Source: Bremerella alba (GTDB taxonomy: Bacteria > Planctomycetota > Planctomycetia > Pirellulales > Pirellulaceae). Taken from it: a DNA stretch of 64,000 bases. The DNA lies in assembly GCF_013618625.1 (NCBI RefSeq), contig NZ_JABRWO010000008.1, positions 124,001 through 188,000 on the forward strand, in the 5' to 3' direction. Positions 17,313 to 28,241 of the stretch are shown piece by piece; position 1 is the stretch's first letter, and every line of letters begins with the position of its first letter. Made by a program: the position numbers and the translations under genes. The notes under the pieces are model-generated. The model was not told where the DNA came from, searched no databases, and saw only the letters and a list, made by a program, of their open reading frames with translations.

Positions 17313-17753
17313 CTACGAAGACTCTTTCGAGCCGTCGTCTTCCGGTTCGCTTTGTTCCGGTTCGCTGTCTTCGTCTGCCATTTTTTCATCCGAGACATCC
17401 TCGTCTTCCGACGGCGGCAGAACTTCCTTCAGGATTCGGCTGACTTCCAGCGACTGCTTCACTCCCTTGTCGATATCGAATTCGAGTTTGGGGATGTAGC
17501 GTGTGTCGATACGGTCCTTGATGCATGACTGCAGGAAACCGGCCGAGCGACGGAGACCATTGAGGCAGAGTTGCTGCTTCTTTTCGTCTCCCATGATGGA
17601 AACGTGGACCTTGGCGCTGCGCATATCGCCCGCCACTTCCACGTGGGTCACCGTTACGTCTTTCACGCGCGGGTCGCGCAACTGCGTCAGGATTGCCATG
17701 CTGACAACTTCCCGAATCGCAGATGCGGCTTTCAATGTTCGACGAGACGACAT
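17313..17753 (-). CDS. rbfA: Ribosome-binding factor A
   Basis: A 146-residue RbfA, a KH-fold 30S maturation factor that binds near 16S rRNA helix 1. The core matches throughout: [43 protein letters not shown] and [15 protein letters not shown]. An acidic tail (about 30 residues rich in Glu/Asp/Ser) follows. The ATG is preceded by AAGGA. It follows infB by 40 nt in the conserved order nusA-infB-rbfA. Confidence 0.95.
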   Translation of the reverse strand: MSSRRTLKAASAIREVVSMAILTQLRDPRVKDVTVTHVEVAGDMRSAKVHVSIMGDEKKQQLCLNGLRRSAGFLQSCIKDRIDTRYIPKLEFDIDKGVKQSLEVSRILKEVLPPSEDEDVSDEKMADEDSEPEQSEPEDDGSKESS

Positions 17754-17793
17754 AAGTCCTTTCCCCCGTTGTTTGGGGCATCAAGTGGGGTGT

Positions 17794-20754
17794 TTAGCTG
17801 TCCAGGGTTCGAGCGAATTCCTCGACCTTGAAAGCCTCGAGAATGTCCCCATCCTTGATGTCGTTGAAGCCAGAGAGCTTGATACCGCACTCGTAGCCTT
17901 CGCGAACTTCCTTGGCATCGTCCTTTTCGCGTTTGAGCGAATCCAATGGATAGTCGCCGATACCGCGTCCGTCGCGGTTGACTCGGATGCGACAACCACG
18001 TTCGATGATACCACCCAGGACACGACAACCAGCAATGGTACCGATACGGCTGATGGTGAAGGTCCGCTGAACCAAAGCACGCCCCAGTTCCGTCACGCGG
18101 GACTCTGGTCGTAGCTGGCCTTCGAGCAGCAGTTTGATGTCTTCGGTCACCTTGTAGATGATGTTGTAACGGCGAATTTGAACGCCGCGATCATCCGCCA
18201 TGCTGCGGGCCGCTTCATCCGGAATGACGTTGAAGGCCACGATGACCGCATCCGAAGCGGAAGCGAGCGTCACGTCGGCGACGGTCACTCCACCCACGGT
18301 GGCTTGCATCACGCGGACCTTGACTTCCGGGTGGTCGAGCTTGTCGAGTTCTTTCTGCAGTGCTTCGATCGTACCTCGAGTGTCGGCTCGTACGATGATG
18401 TTCAGGTACACAATGCCTGCACCGTCGCCGGCCAGGTTGCCTGATTGCAGACGTTCTTGGAAGTCCTCGAACGAAACTTTGACGGTGTGTCCGCCAAGTT
18501 TGTCTGCACGGGTACGATCGGATCGCATTTCGGCGATTTCGCGAGCGTCGGCGATATCGTTGAGAACGTAGAACTTCTCGCCAGCGCCCGGAGCCTCGTC
18601 GAAACCGGTGACGTTCACAGGGGTCGAAGTCGGTGCTTCTTCCAGACGCTTTCGTGAGTCAAGCGTGTCGTACATCGCTTTGACGCGGCCATAAGTGCTG
18701 CCGCACACGACGATGTCGCCGACCTTGAGCGTACCGTTTTTCACGATCAGCTTGGCAAGCACACCGCGGTCGGACTCTTGTTCGGCTTCCAAGCAAACAC
18801 CCACGGCATCGCGGTTGGGGTTGGCTTTGTATTCGTGGATTTCGGACGTCAGCAAGATGGTTTCCAACAGCGTGTCGATCCCTTCGCCGGTGATCGCACT
18901 TGTCTTCACCACTTCCACATCACCGCCCCATTCGGCAGGTAACAGGCCATGCTGCGACAACTGCTGGAGTGCTTTCTCTGGGTTGGCCCCAGGCACGTCC
19001 ATCTTGTTCAAAGCGACGATAATCGGAACTTCGGCCGCTTTGGCGTGGCTGATCGCTTCTTCCGTTTGCGGCATCACACCGTCGTCGGCGGCCACAATCA
19101 GCACGGCAATATCGGTGACGTTGGCACCACGGGCACGCATTTCGGTAAACGCTTCGTGACCTGGCGTATCGACGAAGGAGATTTTTTTCTCACCCTTATC
19201 GACAATGTAGGCCCGAATGTGCTGGGTGATCCCGCCTGCTTCGCCACTGACGACGTCGAGACCGATGATTTTGTCCAAGAGAGACGTTTTACCGTGGTCG
19301 ACGTGACCCAGGAACGTAACCACTGGGGGACGTTCTGCCAGGTCGCTGTCTTCGTCGATCTGATCCTCGATCTGCGAGATGAGGGTATCTTCGATCGTCT
19401 CTGGTTCTTTGATCTTGAGATCGACGCCGTGTTCGGCTGCAATCAGCTCGGCCGTTTCGGTATCGAGCATCGCATTGATGGTGACCATCTGGCCAAACGA
19501 CATGAGTGTTCGCTGGACAACCTGGGCAGGCAGCCCGGTCACTTCAGAGAACTCACGCAGCGAGCATGGCATTTCCAATGCGACGTCGGATTTCCGAGGA
19601 GCAGCGGTCGAAACCTTGGGGCCAGACTTCTCGCGACGGGGCCGATAACGGCGACCTCGCGAATCGTCCCCGTCTCCACCGAAGCCTGATCTAGAACGCT
19701 TCCGGCCTTGGGTTCGGGCGTCACGGCTACCGGCCATGCCGGCCATACCGGTCGACTTGCCCTTCTTGCGGGCAGTCTTGGAAGGTGTTTCGCTTTCTTC
19801 GCGAACGTCTGGCGTTTCAGATACACCCGTCGCGGACTTGCGATCTTTAGACTTCCGCTTCTTTTCGTGCAGCTTGGTGAATTCTTCGAGCGGTGCTTTC
19901 TGCCCCTTCTTGGCGCCTTTGATGGCTTCCTTGGGCAGTTGCATGATCGGCTTTTGAGCGGCTGGCTCTTTCGAGACGGTCGGCTGCTTGGGGGCCTGTG
20001 CCGTCGGCATCTTGGCGATCTTAACGACCGGCGTTACCTTCTTCGGCTTGGGCTTTGGCTTATCGCGGTCGTCATCTTTCTTCTGAGCACCACCGCCGCT
20101 ACCGCCACCCAGGGTGCGAACTTTACGCTGCGAACCAATCGCGATGTAGTCGCCGCGGCGAATACTGCGAACCGGAGCGTCCGGATCCACTTTGGCTTTT
20201 GGTTTGGCTACTTCTTGGTCGTCGGCCTTGTTCGGTTCGGCATCGTCAGCTGGTTCTTTGGCGATGACCTCTTCTACCTGTTCTGGCTCAGGTGAAGTTT
20301 CCGGCTCAGAAGTTTCTGTTTCTTCTGGAGGAGCAGGTGCCGGCGTCGATTCTTCCGCCGTCGTTTCTGCTGGTTGGGCTGGCTCCTCGTTGACGACAGT
20401 AGCGTCATTTTCCGCTACTTCTTCTTCCTGAGAAGCGTCTGAACCGTCCTCGTTAGGCTGCGCCTTGCTGCCCAGAGGGCCGCCGAGGGTGCGAATTCGC
20501 GAGGGTTTGGCTGGTTGCACCGGGCGTTCAGGACGCATCGGTTCGTCGACTGCCTGGCGGCTTTGCGAGCCGCGGCTACCTCCGTCGCTACCGGAGTCTT
20601 TATTCAGAAATGCCTTGACTTTGACGAGTTCGTCATCGTCCAGGCTGGCAAGTGCAGACCCCTTCCCAGTAACGCCTGCACGGTTGCAGATGTCGACGAG
20701 TTGCTTGCTATCTACCTGAAGTTCTTTAGCTAACGCGTAAATTCGTATGGGCAC
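17794..20754 (-). CDS. infB: Translation initiation factor IF-2
   Basis: A 986-residue IF-2, the GTPase that places fMet-tRNA on the 30S subunit. GTG at 20754 is chosen because AGGAAGG sits just upstream and the protein then begins [12 protein letters not shown], the IF2-N signature. The N-terminal third is long and of low complexity (acidic, then Lys/Pro-rich), as in other planctomycetes. The G domain begins near residue 480 with [12 protein letters not shown], followed by DTPGHEAF and NKMD; domains II-IV follow, including [10 protein letters not shown]. It lies between nusA and rbfA. Confidence 0.97.
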   Translation of the reverse strand: MPIRIYALAKELQVDSKQLVDICNRAGVTGKGSALASLDDDELVKVKAFLNKDSGSDGGSRGSQSRQAVDEPMRPERPVQPAKPSRIRTLGGPLGSKAQPNEDGSDASQEEEVAENDATVVNEEPAQPAETTAEESTPAPAPPEETETSEPETSPEPEQVEEVIAKEPADDAEPNKADDQEVAKPKAKVDPDAPVRSIRRGDYIAIGSQRKVRTLGGGSGGGAQKKDDDRDKPKPKPKKVTPVVKIAKMPTAQAPKQPTVSKEPAAQKPIMQLPKEAIKGAKKGQKAPLEEFTKLHEKKRKSKDRKSATGVSETPDVREESETPSKTARKKGKSTGMAGMAGSRDARTQGRKRSRSGFGGDGDDSRGRRYRPRREKSGPKVSTAAPRKSDVALEMPCSLREFSEVTGLPAQVVQRTLMSFGQMVTINAMLDTETAELIAAEHGVDLKIKEPETIEDTLISQIEDQIDEDSDLAERPPVVTFLGHVDHGKTSLLDKIIGLDVVSGEAGGITQHIRAYIVDKGEKKISFVDTPGHEAFTEMRARGANVTDIAVLIVAADDGVMPQTEEAISHAKAAEVPIIVALNKMDVPGANPEKALQQLSQHGLLPAEWGGDVEVVKTSAITGEGIDTLLETILLTSEIHEYKANPNRDAVGVCLEAEQESDRGVLAKLIVKNGTLKVGDIVVCGSTYGRVKAMYDTLDSRKRLEEAPTSTPVNVTGFDEAPGAGEKFYVLNDIADAREIAEMRSDRTRADKLGGHTVKVSFEDFQERLQSGNLAGDGAGIVYLNIIVRADTRGTIEALQKELDKLDHPEVKVRVMQATVGGVTVADVTLASASDAVIVAFNVIPDEAARSMADDRGVQIRRYNIIYKVTEDIKLLLEGQLRPESRVTELGRALVQRTFTISRIGTIAGCRVLGGIIERGCRIRVNRDGRGIGDYPLDSLKREKDDAKEVREGYECGIKLSGFNDIKDGDILEAFKVEEFARTLDS

Positions 20755-21014
20755 TTTGGCCTTCCTGCTGAGTTTACTGGAGGTGACTCGGAGGATGATT
20801 ACCTCACAACTCACCTTTTACCGGGACCTAATATCCTACGTCCCGCCAATTATTTTGCCAACCACGAGCCAACTTGCTAATCGTTACAATCGCAACTTGG
20901 CGAATCCGACAGCTCGCACACGAGTGCGACCGTTTGCCCGATTCGTTTCGTTAGTTGGAACTCATCGGGAAAGGCCTCGCTGCCGAGGGGATACGATCTG
21001 GGGGCTCCGCTTAA

Positions 21015-22229
21015 TCATTGCGCGGAGCCATCTTTAAGTTTCTCGTCGCGAATACGCCGACGTTCGGTTTCCATGGCCTTTTCGGCCTCGTCTGCCTTGA
21101 GTTCGGCGGCATCACGAATCTGCTCAACCTGCTCTTCGGTGAACTCGCCCATTTCCATCATGGCGTCAGTCTCAATGACCGAGAGATCGTCGTAGGAAAG
21201 GAAGCCTTCCCCCACGAGTTGCTCGGCCACTTCTTCGGTGACTCCGGCGATGGACGTGAATCCGGTCACAGCGCGTTCGATCTGCTCTTCGAGTTCTTCG
21301 CGGAGCATGATCTCGATATCCCATCCACACAGCTTGCTAGCCAGGCGGACGTTTTGCCCTCGGCGACCGATTGCCAGGGAAAGTTGATCCTCGCGAACCA
21401 AAACGATGGCACGACCCATCATCTGGCACAGAATCACTTCCTCGACCTCGGCGGGCTGAAGGGCATTCGTGATCAGTTCTTGCGGATTTTCACTCCAGCG
21501 AACGATATCAATACGTTCGCCTGAGAGCTCATCCACGATGTTTTTGATACGGTTACCACGAACACCAACGCATGCGCCGACACAGTCGACACGTTGGTCG
21601 GAGCTATCGACGGCTACCTTGCTGCGGTAGCCGGGCTCGCGACTGATGTTGCGGATTTCGATTACGTCTTCGGTGATTTCCGGGATTTCCTGATCGAACA
21701 GGCGTTCCACGAACTTCTTGTTCGTACGGCTGAGGACCACTTTCACGCGGCTCCCCTGCTTGCGTACCTCGAACACAACCGCGCGAACGCGATCGTTGGC
21801 ATGGAACGATTCACCGGGAATTTGTTCACTGCGAGGCAAAATGGCCTCGACGTTATCCAGGGTGACGATCGTTGCGCCCCCTTCACTGCGGTGGACGATG
21901 CCGTTGACCATTTGGCCGATCAGTTCGTCGTACTCGTCATGCAGCGAGTCGCGTTCGGCTTCACGGATCTTCTGGATGATGACTTGCTTGGCAGTTTGCG
22001 CACCAATGCGACCCACGGTTTCTTCCGGGTCCATCGGTAATCCATCGATGTGTCCGCTGATTGACCCATCTTTCCGATCGATATTGATCACGACCTCGGC
22101 CTCTTCGGGATGGTATTTGCGCGAGGCAGATACCAACGCCGATTCGATCGCCTGGAAGACGATTTCCTTGTCGATCTTTTTGTCCCGGTGAATCGCGTCC
22201 ACGATTCGCAAGACTTCAGATGGATTCAT
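21015..22229 (-). CDS. nusA: Transcription termination/antitermination factor NusA
   Basis: A 404-residue NusA. The N-terminal RNA-polymerase-binding domain ([19 protein letters not shown]) leads into S1 ([10 protein letters not shown]) and tandem KH domains ([18 protein letters not shown] and [16 protein letters not shown]). One helical HhH-like region ([17 protein letters not shown]) follows, with a charged tail. AAGGACTC precedes the ATG. In many bacteria rimP is upstream of nusA; here the upstream gene is an ABC ATPase, so rimP is not in this cluster. Confidence 0.96.
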   Translation of the reverse strand: MNPSEVLRIVDAIHRDKKIDKEIVFQAIESALVSASRKYHPEEAEVVINIDRKDGSISGHIDGLPMDPEETVGRIGAQTAKQVIIQKIREAERDSLHDEYDELIGQMVNGIVHRSEGGATIVTLDNVEAILPRSEQIPGESFHANDRVRAVVFEVRKQGSRVKVVLSRTNKKFVERLFDQEIPEITEDVIEIRNISREPGYRSKVAVDSSDQRVDCVGACVGVRGNRIKNIVDELSGERIDIVRWSENPQELITNALQPAEVEEVILCQMMGRAIVLVREDQLSLAIGRRGQNVRLASKLCGWDIEIMLREELEEQIERAVTGFTSIAGVTEEVAEQLVGEGFLSYDDLSVIETDAMMEMGEFTEEQVEQIRDAAELKADEAEKAMETERRRIRDEKLKDGSAQ

Positions 22230-22353
22230 GAGTCCTTCACTTTCAACGATAGGTGCTGCCTGGGGTGCGCCTGACTTTATCAGCCATGGGGAAGCAACCT
22301 GGGCAGGCTTACTTGCGGCAATTCACCGCGGATATCCAAATTGTAAGTCGATC

Positions 22354-23565
22354 TCAGTCTTGCCCGGCAGGCGAAAGACGAAGACCTGTTGCTATGTCAA
22401 ACCAATGCAGCGAATCGACCCGAAATGCCATGGCGACGGGTCGAGCTTCCAGGTCGCCGCTTAACACGGCACCATTGGCTTTCGCCGTGATGCGGGGCAT
22501 CTCGACACTGCCAGGTGCACCACCAGGAAGACGAATATGGACATAGCCCGTATCTCCTAGCGATTCGACCAGTTCAACCTGTCCGCGACCTGCCTGGGGG
22601 CAGGCGGCTGAAGACTCCTCGGTTAAAAGGATGTCTTCCGGGCGAACACCGAGGACAATTTTCCTCGAACTGCTTGGCTTGATCTCAGGACACTGGTTGG
22701 GACCGACTTTCAATTGCACGCCGGAAGCGCGGAATTCAAATTGGCCATTCTCACCGACCAGCTCGCCCTCGAGCAAGTTCATCCCAGGGGTTCCCAGGAA
22801 GCTGGCCACAAACCGATTAAGAGGTTTGTGATAAACCTCACTCGGCGAACCGACCTGCTGGAGCACTCCTTGGTCCATCACTGCGATCCGGTCTCCGAGC
22901 GTCATCGCTTCGACCTGATCGTGGGTGACGTATATCATCGTCGCACCTAGGCGACGGTGAAGTTCTTTTAATTCTCGTCGCATCTCGACACGAAGCTTCG
23001 CATCGAGATTTGACAGGGGTTCATCAAACAAAAAGGCAGCCGGTTGTCGCACAATTGCACGTCCTAGGGCTACCCGTTGACGCTCCCCACCCGAAAGTTC
23101 TCGCGGGTAGCGATCAAGCAGCTTTCCAATTCCCAAAGTGCCGGCCACTTGGTCGACCTTCTGCGGGATTTGCTGAAACTGCTTTTCACGCTCTGCGGCG
23201 CTTTGGGCATCTCTCAAACGTCGCCACAGACGAGAAATAAAATTCCCTCCGTAGCGAAGCCGCAAACCGAACGACATGTTACGCTGCACCGTCATGTGGG
23301 GGTACAACGCATAGTTTTGAAAAACCATGGCGATGTCCCGATCTTTCGGCGAGACGTGGGTGACGTTTCGGTCTCCTATTGTGATATCACCCCCAGAAAC
23401 ATCCTCGAGACCGGCAATCATCCGTAATGTGGTCGTTTTTCCACAACCACTAGGACCTACCAGTACCAAGAATTCTCGGTCGGCGACCTCTAAATCCAGC
23501 TCACTAACAGCGGCGACCGTGTCGGAAAATCGTTTACTAACTTGATTTAGAACGACTTTCGCCAT
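22354..23565 (-). CDS. ABC transporter ATP-binding protein, MalK/UgpC type
   Basis: A 403-residue ATPase of the carbohydrate-uptake CUT1 type. It has Walker A GPSGCGKTTT, Q-loop MVFQNYALYPHMTV, signature LSGGERQRVALGRA, Walker B AFLFDEPLSNLDA and the H-loop in YVTHDQVEAMTLGD. The C-terminal OB-type domain includes LGVRPEDI. An extra basic segment of about 30 residues (FISRLWRRLRDAQ) sits between the Q-loop and the signature. No permease or binding protein is nearby, as is common for shared MalK/MsmX-like ATPases. Substrate undetermined. Confidence 0.9.
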   Translation of the reverse strand: MAKVVLNQVSKRFSDTVAAVSELDLEVADREFLVLVGPSGCGKTTTLRMIAGLEDVSGGDITIGDRNVTHVSPKDRDIAMVFQNYALYPHMTVQRNMSFGLRLRYGGNFISRLWRRLRDAQSAAEREKQFQQIPQKVDQVAGTLGIGKLLDRYPRELSGGERQRVALGRAIVRQPAAFLFDEPLSNLDAKLRVEMRRELKELHRRLGATMIYVTHDQVEAMTLGDRIAVMDQGVLQQVGSPSEVYHKPLNRFVASFLGTPGMNLLEGELVGENGQFEFRASGVQLKVGPNQCPEIKPSSSRKIVLGVRPEDILLTEESSAACPQAGRGQVELVESLGDTGYVHIRLPGGAPGSVEMPRITAKANGAVLSGDLEARPVAMAFRVDSLHWFDIATGLRLSPAGQD

Positions 23566-23604
23566 GGTTGCCTGCTGCCGCTATAGGTTTCGTTCGATTA
23601 TCAA

Positions 23605-23634
23605 ACGGAAAACGGCTCTCAAAATGAAAGCCGT
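23605..23634 (-). terminator. Likely intrinsic terminator after the orphan ketosynthase
   Basis: A minus-strand hairpin with arms ACGGCTTTC and GAGAGCCGT (one mismatch) around ATTTT, followed by TTTTCCGTTT. It lies about 115 nt past the stop of the ketosynthase gene. Confidence 0.6.
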
Positions 23635-23748
23635 CCTACATGCTGAACTTAGTGGCAGTCACAATCCCGTTAAGATATCGGCTACCCCGCTGAGTGTCAA
23701 CCAACTCTAATGCCGGAAAGGCCGTTTCTGCGGATCCACCGGGATCGA

Positions 23749-25059
23749 TTACACGCCGCGAATCGCGATCGCCGAAGCCTGCCCTTGAGGACTGAAATTC
23801 AGACTAACAAATACCCCATCCGAGGTGATTGCTTGCGGTTCGGCCGATACGTTGAGTTGGCATTGGGGGTCTGGGGTTGAATATCCCAGGGTGCCCGGCA
23901 GCGACTTTTTCTGCTGGGCTAACAGGCTCCCAATCACTTCTATGACGCCACAACCGGCCCCAAGGTTACCGAAGTAGCTTTTCATGGCCACCACAGGGAT
24001 ATCTTGGGTTTTGTCTCCCAGGAACCGTGTGAGCCCTGCCGCTTCGTCCCAGTCCGATTGCTGGCTACCGAGTCCGTGGGCGTTGATATGCTGTATTTCG
24101 CTTAGTTTTATGCCAGCATCGCGGCAGGCAACTGCCATGGCATTGCTAATAGAGGTCGCTCGATCAGGCGTGCGATCGGGATTCCAGCCGGTGCAAATCG
24201 ATTGACCGATGATTTCTCCCAAAATCTTGGCCCCGCGTGCCTCGGCGTGCTCCAGTGATTCGAGAACGAGCGCCCCTGCCCCTTCGCCGATGATCATCCC
24301 TTTGCGGTTGAGATCGAACGGCAGGCATTTTCCGCTGAGTTCGTCCGTTCCTTGGGCAATCGGGTCTTGAAGATACGCGTGGCAGGTACGGGTTTCGTGC
24401 ACGCGGGTGCCTGTGGACCCGGCGACGATTACATCGGCATGTCCGCGAGCGATCGTCATCATCGCTTCGCCCAGGGCTGCCCCAGCCGAGGCTTCCCGCA
24501 GCGTGATCGAGTTATTGGGGCCACGCATGTCGTTGAAAATGGCGACATGACTAGCCGGCATGTTGGGCAGATATTTGAGCAGCCACAGGGGGGTGACCTC
24601 TGGTAGGCCTTTTTCTGCCCATTGCTCGAATTGGAATTCGTTCGCTTCATCGACACAAGCCGCAGTCGCTTTATCGAATTCTTCCGGGGTGGTCATCATG
24701 TAGTCGGAACCGAAGATGACGCCTGATCTTTCTGGATCGTACGAGCCCAATGCCAGGCTGCTGTGCTGCAAAGCACGCTGTGCGACGGCGACCCCCATTT
24801 GGATTTCGCGGCACATCACCTTCAGGTTTTTACGGATCGACCGGGTCTGGTTTTTATCGACTTCACCAAAGTCGGCGATGTTGCCGGTGAAATCGAGGGC
24901 TTCGCCGGCGTACGACGAAGGAAGCGCATCGGCCGGCAGGCTCTCGATTTTGCGGATCCCCGAGGTGCCCGCTTCCAAAGCTGCAGAGAAGCTGTCGAGA
25001 TCCATCCCAAGGGGGCTGATCTGACCCATACCAGTTATGACGACTCGTCTCGATTGCAT
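23749..25059 (-). CDS. Beta-ketoacyl synthase-like protein lacking catalytic Cys and one His
   Basis: A 436-residue thiolase-fold ketosynthase related to FabF. ATG at 25059 gives the usual opening SRRVVITGMGQISPLG; GTG at 25077 is an alternative. Aligned to FabF, the active-site Cys is Glu189 (in TLREASAGAALG), the first His is kept (H328 in INAHGLGS), and the second His is Asn365 (in KSYFGNLGAG). The complete FabF at 30.7-31.9 kb keeps all three. Condensation is therefore unlikely; chain-length-factor-like or decarboxylating roles are possible. There is no ACP or partner ketosynthase next to it. Confidence 0.8.
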   Translation of the reverse strand: MQSRRVVITGMGQISPLGMDLDSFSAALEAGTSGIRKIESLPADALPSSYAGEALDFTGNIADFGEVDKNQTRSIRKNLKVMCREIQMGVAVAQRALQHSSLALGSYDPERSGVIFGSDYMMTTPEEFDKATAACVDEANEFQFEQWAEKGLPEVTPLWLLKYLPNMPASHVAIFNDMRGPNNSITLREASAGAALGEAMMTIARGHADVIVAGSTGTRVHETRTCHAYLQDPIAQGTDELSGKCLPFDLNRKGMIIGEGAGALVLESLEHAEARGAKILGEIIGQSICTGWNPDRTPDRATSISNAMAVACRDAGIKLSEIQHINAHGLGSQQSDWDEAAGLTRFLGDKTQDIPVVAMKSYFGNLGAGCGVIEVIGSLLAQQKKSLPGTLGYSTPDPQCQLNVSAEPQAITSDGVFVSLNFSPQGQASAIAIRGV

Positions 25060-25322
25060 TCGTACGCCTATCGACACCGGGCAAACTAGGTTGTGCCTAG
25101 GGTGTTGGGAATTCTTTATGATGACCCAAAATTTTAGGCCACCGAGGCAGGACTGTCGATGGGAGCTTCACTGCCTTGCCAAGCCAGCAATGGTAGCTTT
25201 TTGTCTGTAAGACCAGTTAGCTCGCTACCAGAATGGCTTTAATAAAGACTCGTATCCGGACCCTTTGCGGGGAAGATGAGTCCTTATGGGCGAAATCGTC
25301 ATATTGGGTCGGTCTACGACAG

Positions 25323-26411
25323 CTAGTTCTTGCTATTGGTCAAAGTTGCGTCCAAAAGCGGGACCTTCATCGAGAATTGATTCAGACTGCGACTTTTGGC
25401 GTAGCGTCCCTCTTCGCAGAGCTTTTCACTTTGAGGGTCAAATGACCAGGCGGTGATGAGATTGTCTTTCGGATGAAAGCGATATAGGCGGAGCCAGCCA
25501 GTGCTGTAGTCGCTCAGGGCTTGATGAACGGTATTTCCATGGATTCCAACCGATTCGAGATGCATGGACTGTGTACGGCTTTGATCGCCGCAACAGATGA
25601 GAATGAGGTTAGAGTGCTTACGAAAGCATTTCTGCCACATTTGTTCTGGAGTGTTTCCGTTGTCGCCATGCGTTTTTTTCCACTTCATTCGACCTTTGGT
25701 AGCATGGATGTAGTCTTCGCCGTTGGTGGGTAATTCTAGCGGGCCCAGTCCCATGTGCGTGGTCACAATCGCTTTGCGATCGGCATGCTGCTCCAATACT
25801 CCATCTGCCCATGCAAGGACATGATCGGGAGCGTTGCATTCAAGATGCAGGAAGAGGAAATCAATCCCTTCGGCAGAAAAGAGCTGAAAGCTATTCGCAT
25901 TGTTGGTGCAATGGCCGGGTAAGGAATCGACAGGCTCATAACTTCCGCCATACCACGGCATCGAATCGAATCGACTTGCGGGAAACGTCTGTTGAAAAAG
26001 GGATGAATCGCCTGCCCGGGTCATATCATGATTGCCAACGGAGATTCCATACGGAACACGACCGTGTAAGCGATCCATGCATTTTTGAGCGCATTCCCAT
26101 TGCTGGGGAGTATTGCGATCGACGATGTCGCCGACGTGGCTAACGAATGAGATGTTGTGCTGCTCTAGGTTCTGCGTGATCCAGTCGATGTGACGAGAGA
26201 AAATCGGATTGACCCGTGCATTCTCGCCAGGACGAGAAGCGTCTCGCTGATAAGACTGGGTGTCAGGAATTACGACGATGCTAAAGGTGCCGTCCGGGGT
26301 GGCAGGAAGTGTGTCTTGGGCTCTGACCTGTTGGACAAAGACAATGCTGAAGATCAGAAGAGAAGCCAAGGGCATCGACATGAACGGAAGGCGGGAAAGT
26401 GAATTGATCAT
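25323..26411 (-). CDS. Exported calcineurin-like metallophosphoesterase
   Basis: A 362-residue secreted phosphoesterase. The signal peptide (ASLLIFSIVFVQQVRAQ) is followed by the metallophosphatase motifs in order: VIPDTQSYQ, VSHVGDIVD, ISVGNHDM and, later, VTTHMGLG. These bind a dinuclear metal centre. The natural phosphoester substrate is unknown. It lies upstream of nothing obvious on its strand and follows the lipoprotein gene by about 110 nt. Planctomycetes carry many such exported phosphoesterases. Confidence 0.85.
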   Translation of the reverse strand: MINSLSRLPFMSMPLASLLIFSIVFVQQVRAQDTLPATPDGTFSIVVIPDTQSYQRDASRPGENARVNPIFSRHIDWITQNLEQHNISFVSHVGDIVDRNTPQQWECAQKCMDRLHGRVPYGISVGNHDMTRAGDSSLFQQTFPASRFDSMPWYGGSYEPVDSLPGHCTNNANSFQLFSAEGIDFLFLHLECNAPDHVLAWADGVLEQHADRKAIVTTHMGLGPLELPTNGEDYIHATKGRMKWKKTHGDNGNTPEQMWQKCFRKHSNLILICCGDQSRTQSMHLESVGIHGNTVHQALSDYSTGWLRLYRFHPKDNLITAWSFDPQSEKLCEEGRYAKSRSLNQFSMKVPLLDATLTNSKN

Positions 26412-26518
26412 CGCGAGTGAAAGAGGTTCCAGGCAAAAAGGTGAGAGTTGCGTCTAATAAAAAAGCGGTGGAAGCATTTCTAGATGCTCCCGACCGCTGC
26501 AAGTTTACTGCAAGTGGA

Positions 26519-26950
26519 CTATCGACGTCGATTCTTAGGGACTTCGATATCAAACTGCGTGTCTTCGATGGGGAAGAGGTTTTGCATAGAGTAAGTGCGG
26601 AAAAGGGGTTTCACGATCACTTCTCCATCAACATCCGTACCAGCATCTTGGGAGAATCCACTGATTTCAATCTTGTAGGCTCCGCCGATCAATCCATTTC
26701 CATCTTCGGTCGTGTATTGGCCATCTTTGATTTCAAGGAGGGTTGCTGTACCGCGATTGCCTTCCGAGGCATCGGGAACAAACAAGATTTCTCCACCTGG
26801 GATCGGGTTCCCATCGAAGTTGGCCTTGCCGGAGACTTGGAATCGCGGTGGACCGGATTGGCTGCTTCCGCAGCCTATGGCCGAGGCGACACCAGCGAGG
26901 ATGGTCATGCACAGGATGACCAAGGTGTAGGGTGCTTTGTTGGCGATCAT
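26519..26950 (-). CDS. Small lipoprotein with beta-sandwich (carboxypeptidase-regulatory-like) domain
   Basis: A 143-residue exported protein with a hydrophobic leader ending in the lipobox-like ASAIGC. The mature part begins VSGKANFDGNPIPGGEILFVP, typical of small carboxypeptidase-regulatory-like lipoproteins that accompany DUF1559 proteins in planctomycetes. Its start overlaps the DUF1559 stop by 4 nt (ATGA), so the two are coupled. The molecular role is unknown. Confidence 0.78.
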   Translation of the reverse strand: MIANKAPYTLVILCMTILAGVASAIGCGSSQSGPPRFQVSGKANFDGNPIPGGEILFVPDASEGNRGTATLLEIKDGQYTTEDGNGLIGGAYKIEISGFSQDAGTDVDGEVIVKPLFRTYSMQNLFPIEDTQFDIEVPKNRRR

Positions 26951-27927
26951 TGAGGCAGCCCTCCGACAGGTGCACTATCGTTTCGGATGCCTAGCTGGCG
27001 GTAGATGTCTAGGTCGATTGTCTCTGGCAGGAAGTGAACCGAGGCATCCGCCATAAGCATGTTACATCCGCCGGGGTGAAAACTGCCGAATAGGCGAGAG
27101 TAGCCGGTGCGTGAGTCACTGCCACTTTGGGGTTGCATGCCGCCGGTTGTCTCTCGCGAGTTGATCGGCTCGTAAGCGCCGGCCATCGTAACAGGGTGTG
27201 GCATCGTAGAGCCTGAGCCGAGACGAATCGAGGAAGACCAACTCAGGTAGAAGGTCGAGGTCGTGCCTGCTTCGGTCAAGTGGTACTTGCTTTCACCTAC
27301 CAGGAAGGTCTTTGTGGTACCGTCGGTCACGTCACGCATCCGGGTATCGGAATTGGCGTAGATGATCCCATTGGTAAAGAAGACGTTCGAGTTACCGCCG
27401 CTGCAGTTCACTTCGCTGGCCGAGCCGCCCCCTTGAACGCCAAAGTAGTTCAGGTTGTTCACATCGGAACCTGCGGCAGGATCGGAAGGACATTGGTAGT
27501 TAGGGTTGGGCAGGTACCAAAGGTTGTAATTGGGGTTACCACTGTCAACCTGGCTGGTGAAAGAGGCCGAGAACCTTCGTGTAATGTCGAACTGATCTGA
27601 GAGAGCCCTGTCTTCCATGAACGGAAGGATCATGACGGTCCAAGGAGTTCGCTGGGTGGAATCCCCAGTGTTACACCATGTGTCACCGTAGCCTTTGGTC
27701 ACCTTCTCGTCGACGATACCGCCGGCGGGGAAACGCAGGAAGGTGTCGTGGTAGTTGTGGATTGCCAAGCCAATTTGCTTCATCTTGTTGGTGCACGACA
27801 TGCGGCGAGCAGCCTCGCGGGCTTGCTGTACAGCGGGCAGCAATAGGGCAATCAGGACGCCGATAATCGCAATTACGACTAGTAGCTCAACCAGGGTAAA
27901 ACCCTTTGTTCTTCGATTCATTTTCAT
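26947..27927 (-). CDS. DUF1559 protein with type IV pilin-like N-terminus
   Basis: About 326 residues from ATG 27927; an ATG two codons later and a TTG at 27948 are alternatives. The N-terminus has the prepilin peptidase site KGFTLVELLVVIAIIGVLIA, and the DUF1559 domain follows (QQAREAARRMSCTNKMKQIG, NYHDTFLRFPAGG), ending with HPGGCNMLMADASVHFL. DUF1559 proteins are greatly expanded in planctomycetes and are thought to be pseudopilin-like surface proteins; the function of each copy is unknown. The paired lipoprotein gene follows. Confidence 0.92.
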   Translation of the reverse strand: MKMNRRTKGFTLVELLVVIAIIGVLIALLLPAVQQAREAARRMSCTNKMKQIGLAIHNYHDTFLRFPAGGIVDEKVTKGYGDTWCNTGDSTQRTPWTVMILPFMEDRALSDQFDITRRFSASFTSQVDSGNPNYNLWYLPNPNYQCPSDPAAGSDVNNLNYFGVQGGGSASEVNCSGGNSNVFFTNGIIYANSDTRMRDVTDGTTKTFLVGESKYHLTEAGTTSTFYLSWSSSIRLGSGSTMPHPVTMAGAYEPINSRETTGGMQPQSGSDSRTGYSRLFGSFHPGGCNMLMADASVHFLPETIDLDIYRQLGIRNDSAPVGGLPQ

Positions 27928-28163
27928 AAACAATGTTTGATGCCTCAACTACGCCCAATTTCCAAAACCGATACCCCCGTAATAGGTACCCTTGATGGGG
28001 GTTTTTATGCTGTCAATGGCGTGTAAATTGACAGTAAGTAAGAATTGCTGGGAACGATGAAGGCGCGATTAAGATAAAGTGTGCGTTGTAACAATTAGCG
28101 CAATATATAAAAGAACCACTTAGATATATTTCGTTCTTGCGCTTTTCAAGAAGTAAGAATAAA

Positions 28164-28194
28164 GAAGGCCGCACTGCTTGGCAGTGCGGCCTTC
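28164..28194 (-). terminator. Intrinsic terminator after the 418-residue exported protein gene
   Basis: A perfect 14-bp stem (GAAGGCCGCACTGC and its complement) with a 3-nt loop. On the minus strand it is followed by TTTATTCTT. It lies about 50 nt past the stop codon at 28242. The rest of the 27928-28241 intergenic stretch shows only AT-rich sequence. Confidence 0.85.
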
Positions 28195-28241
28195 AATTAT
28201 CGCTCTTGGGCTGGCTGTTGTTCGATGTGAGAGATTGCTAG

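Noticed and set aside
27975-28004. CCCCC...GGGGG hairpin with a T tract, plus strand
   Set aside because: The stem is about 6 bp with an 18-nt loop, and no plus-strand gene precedes it.
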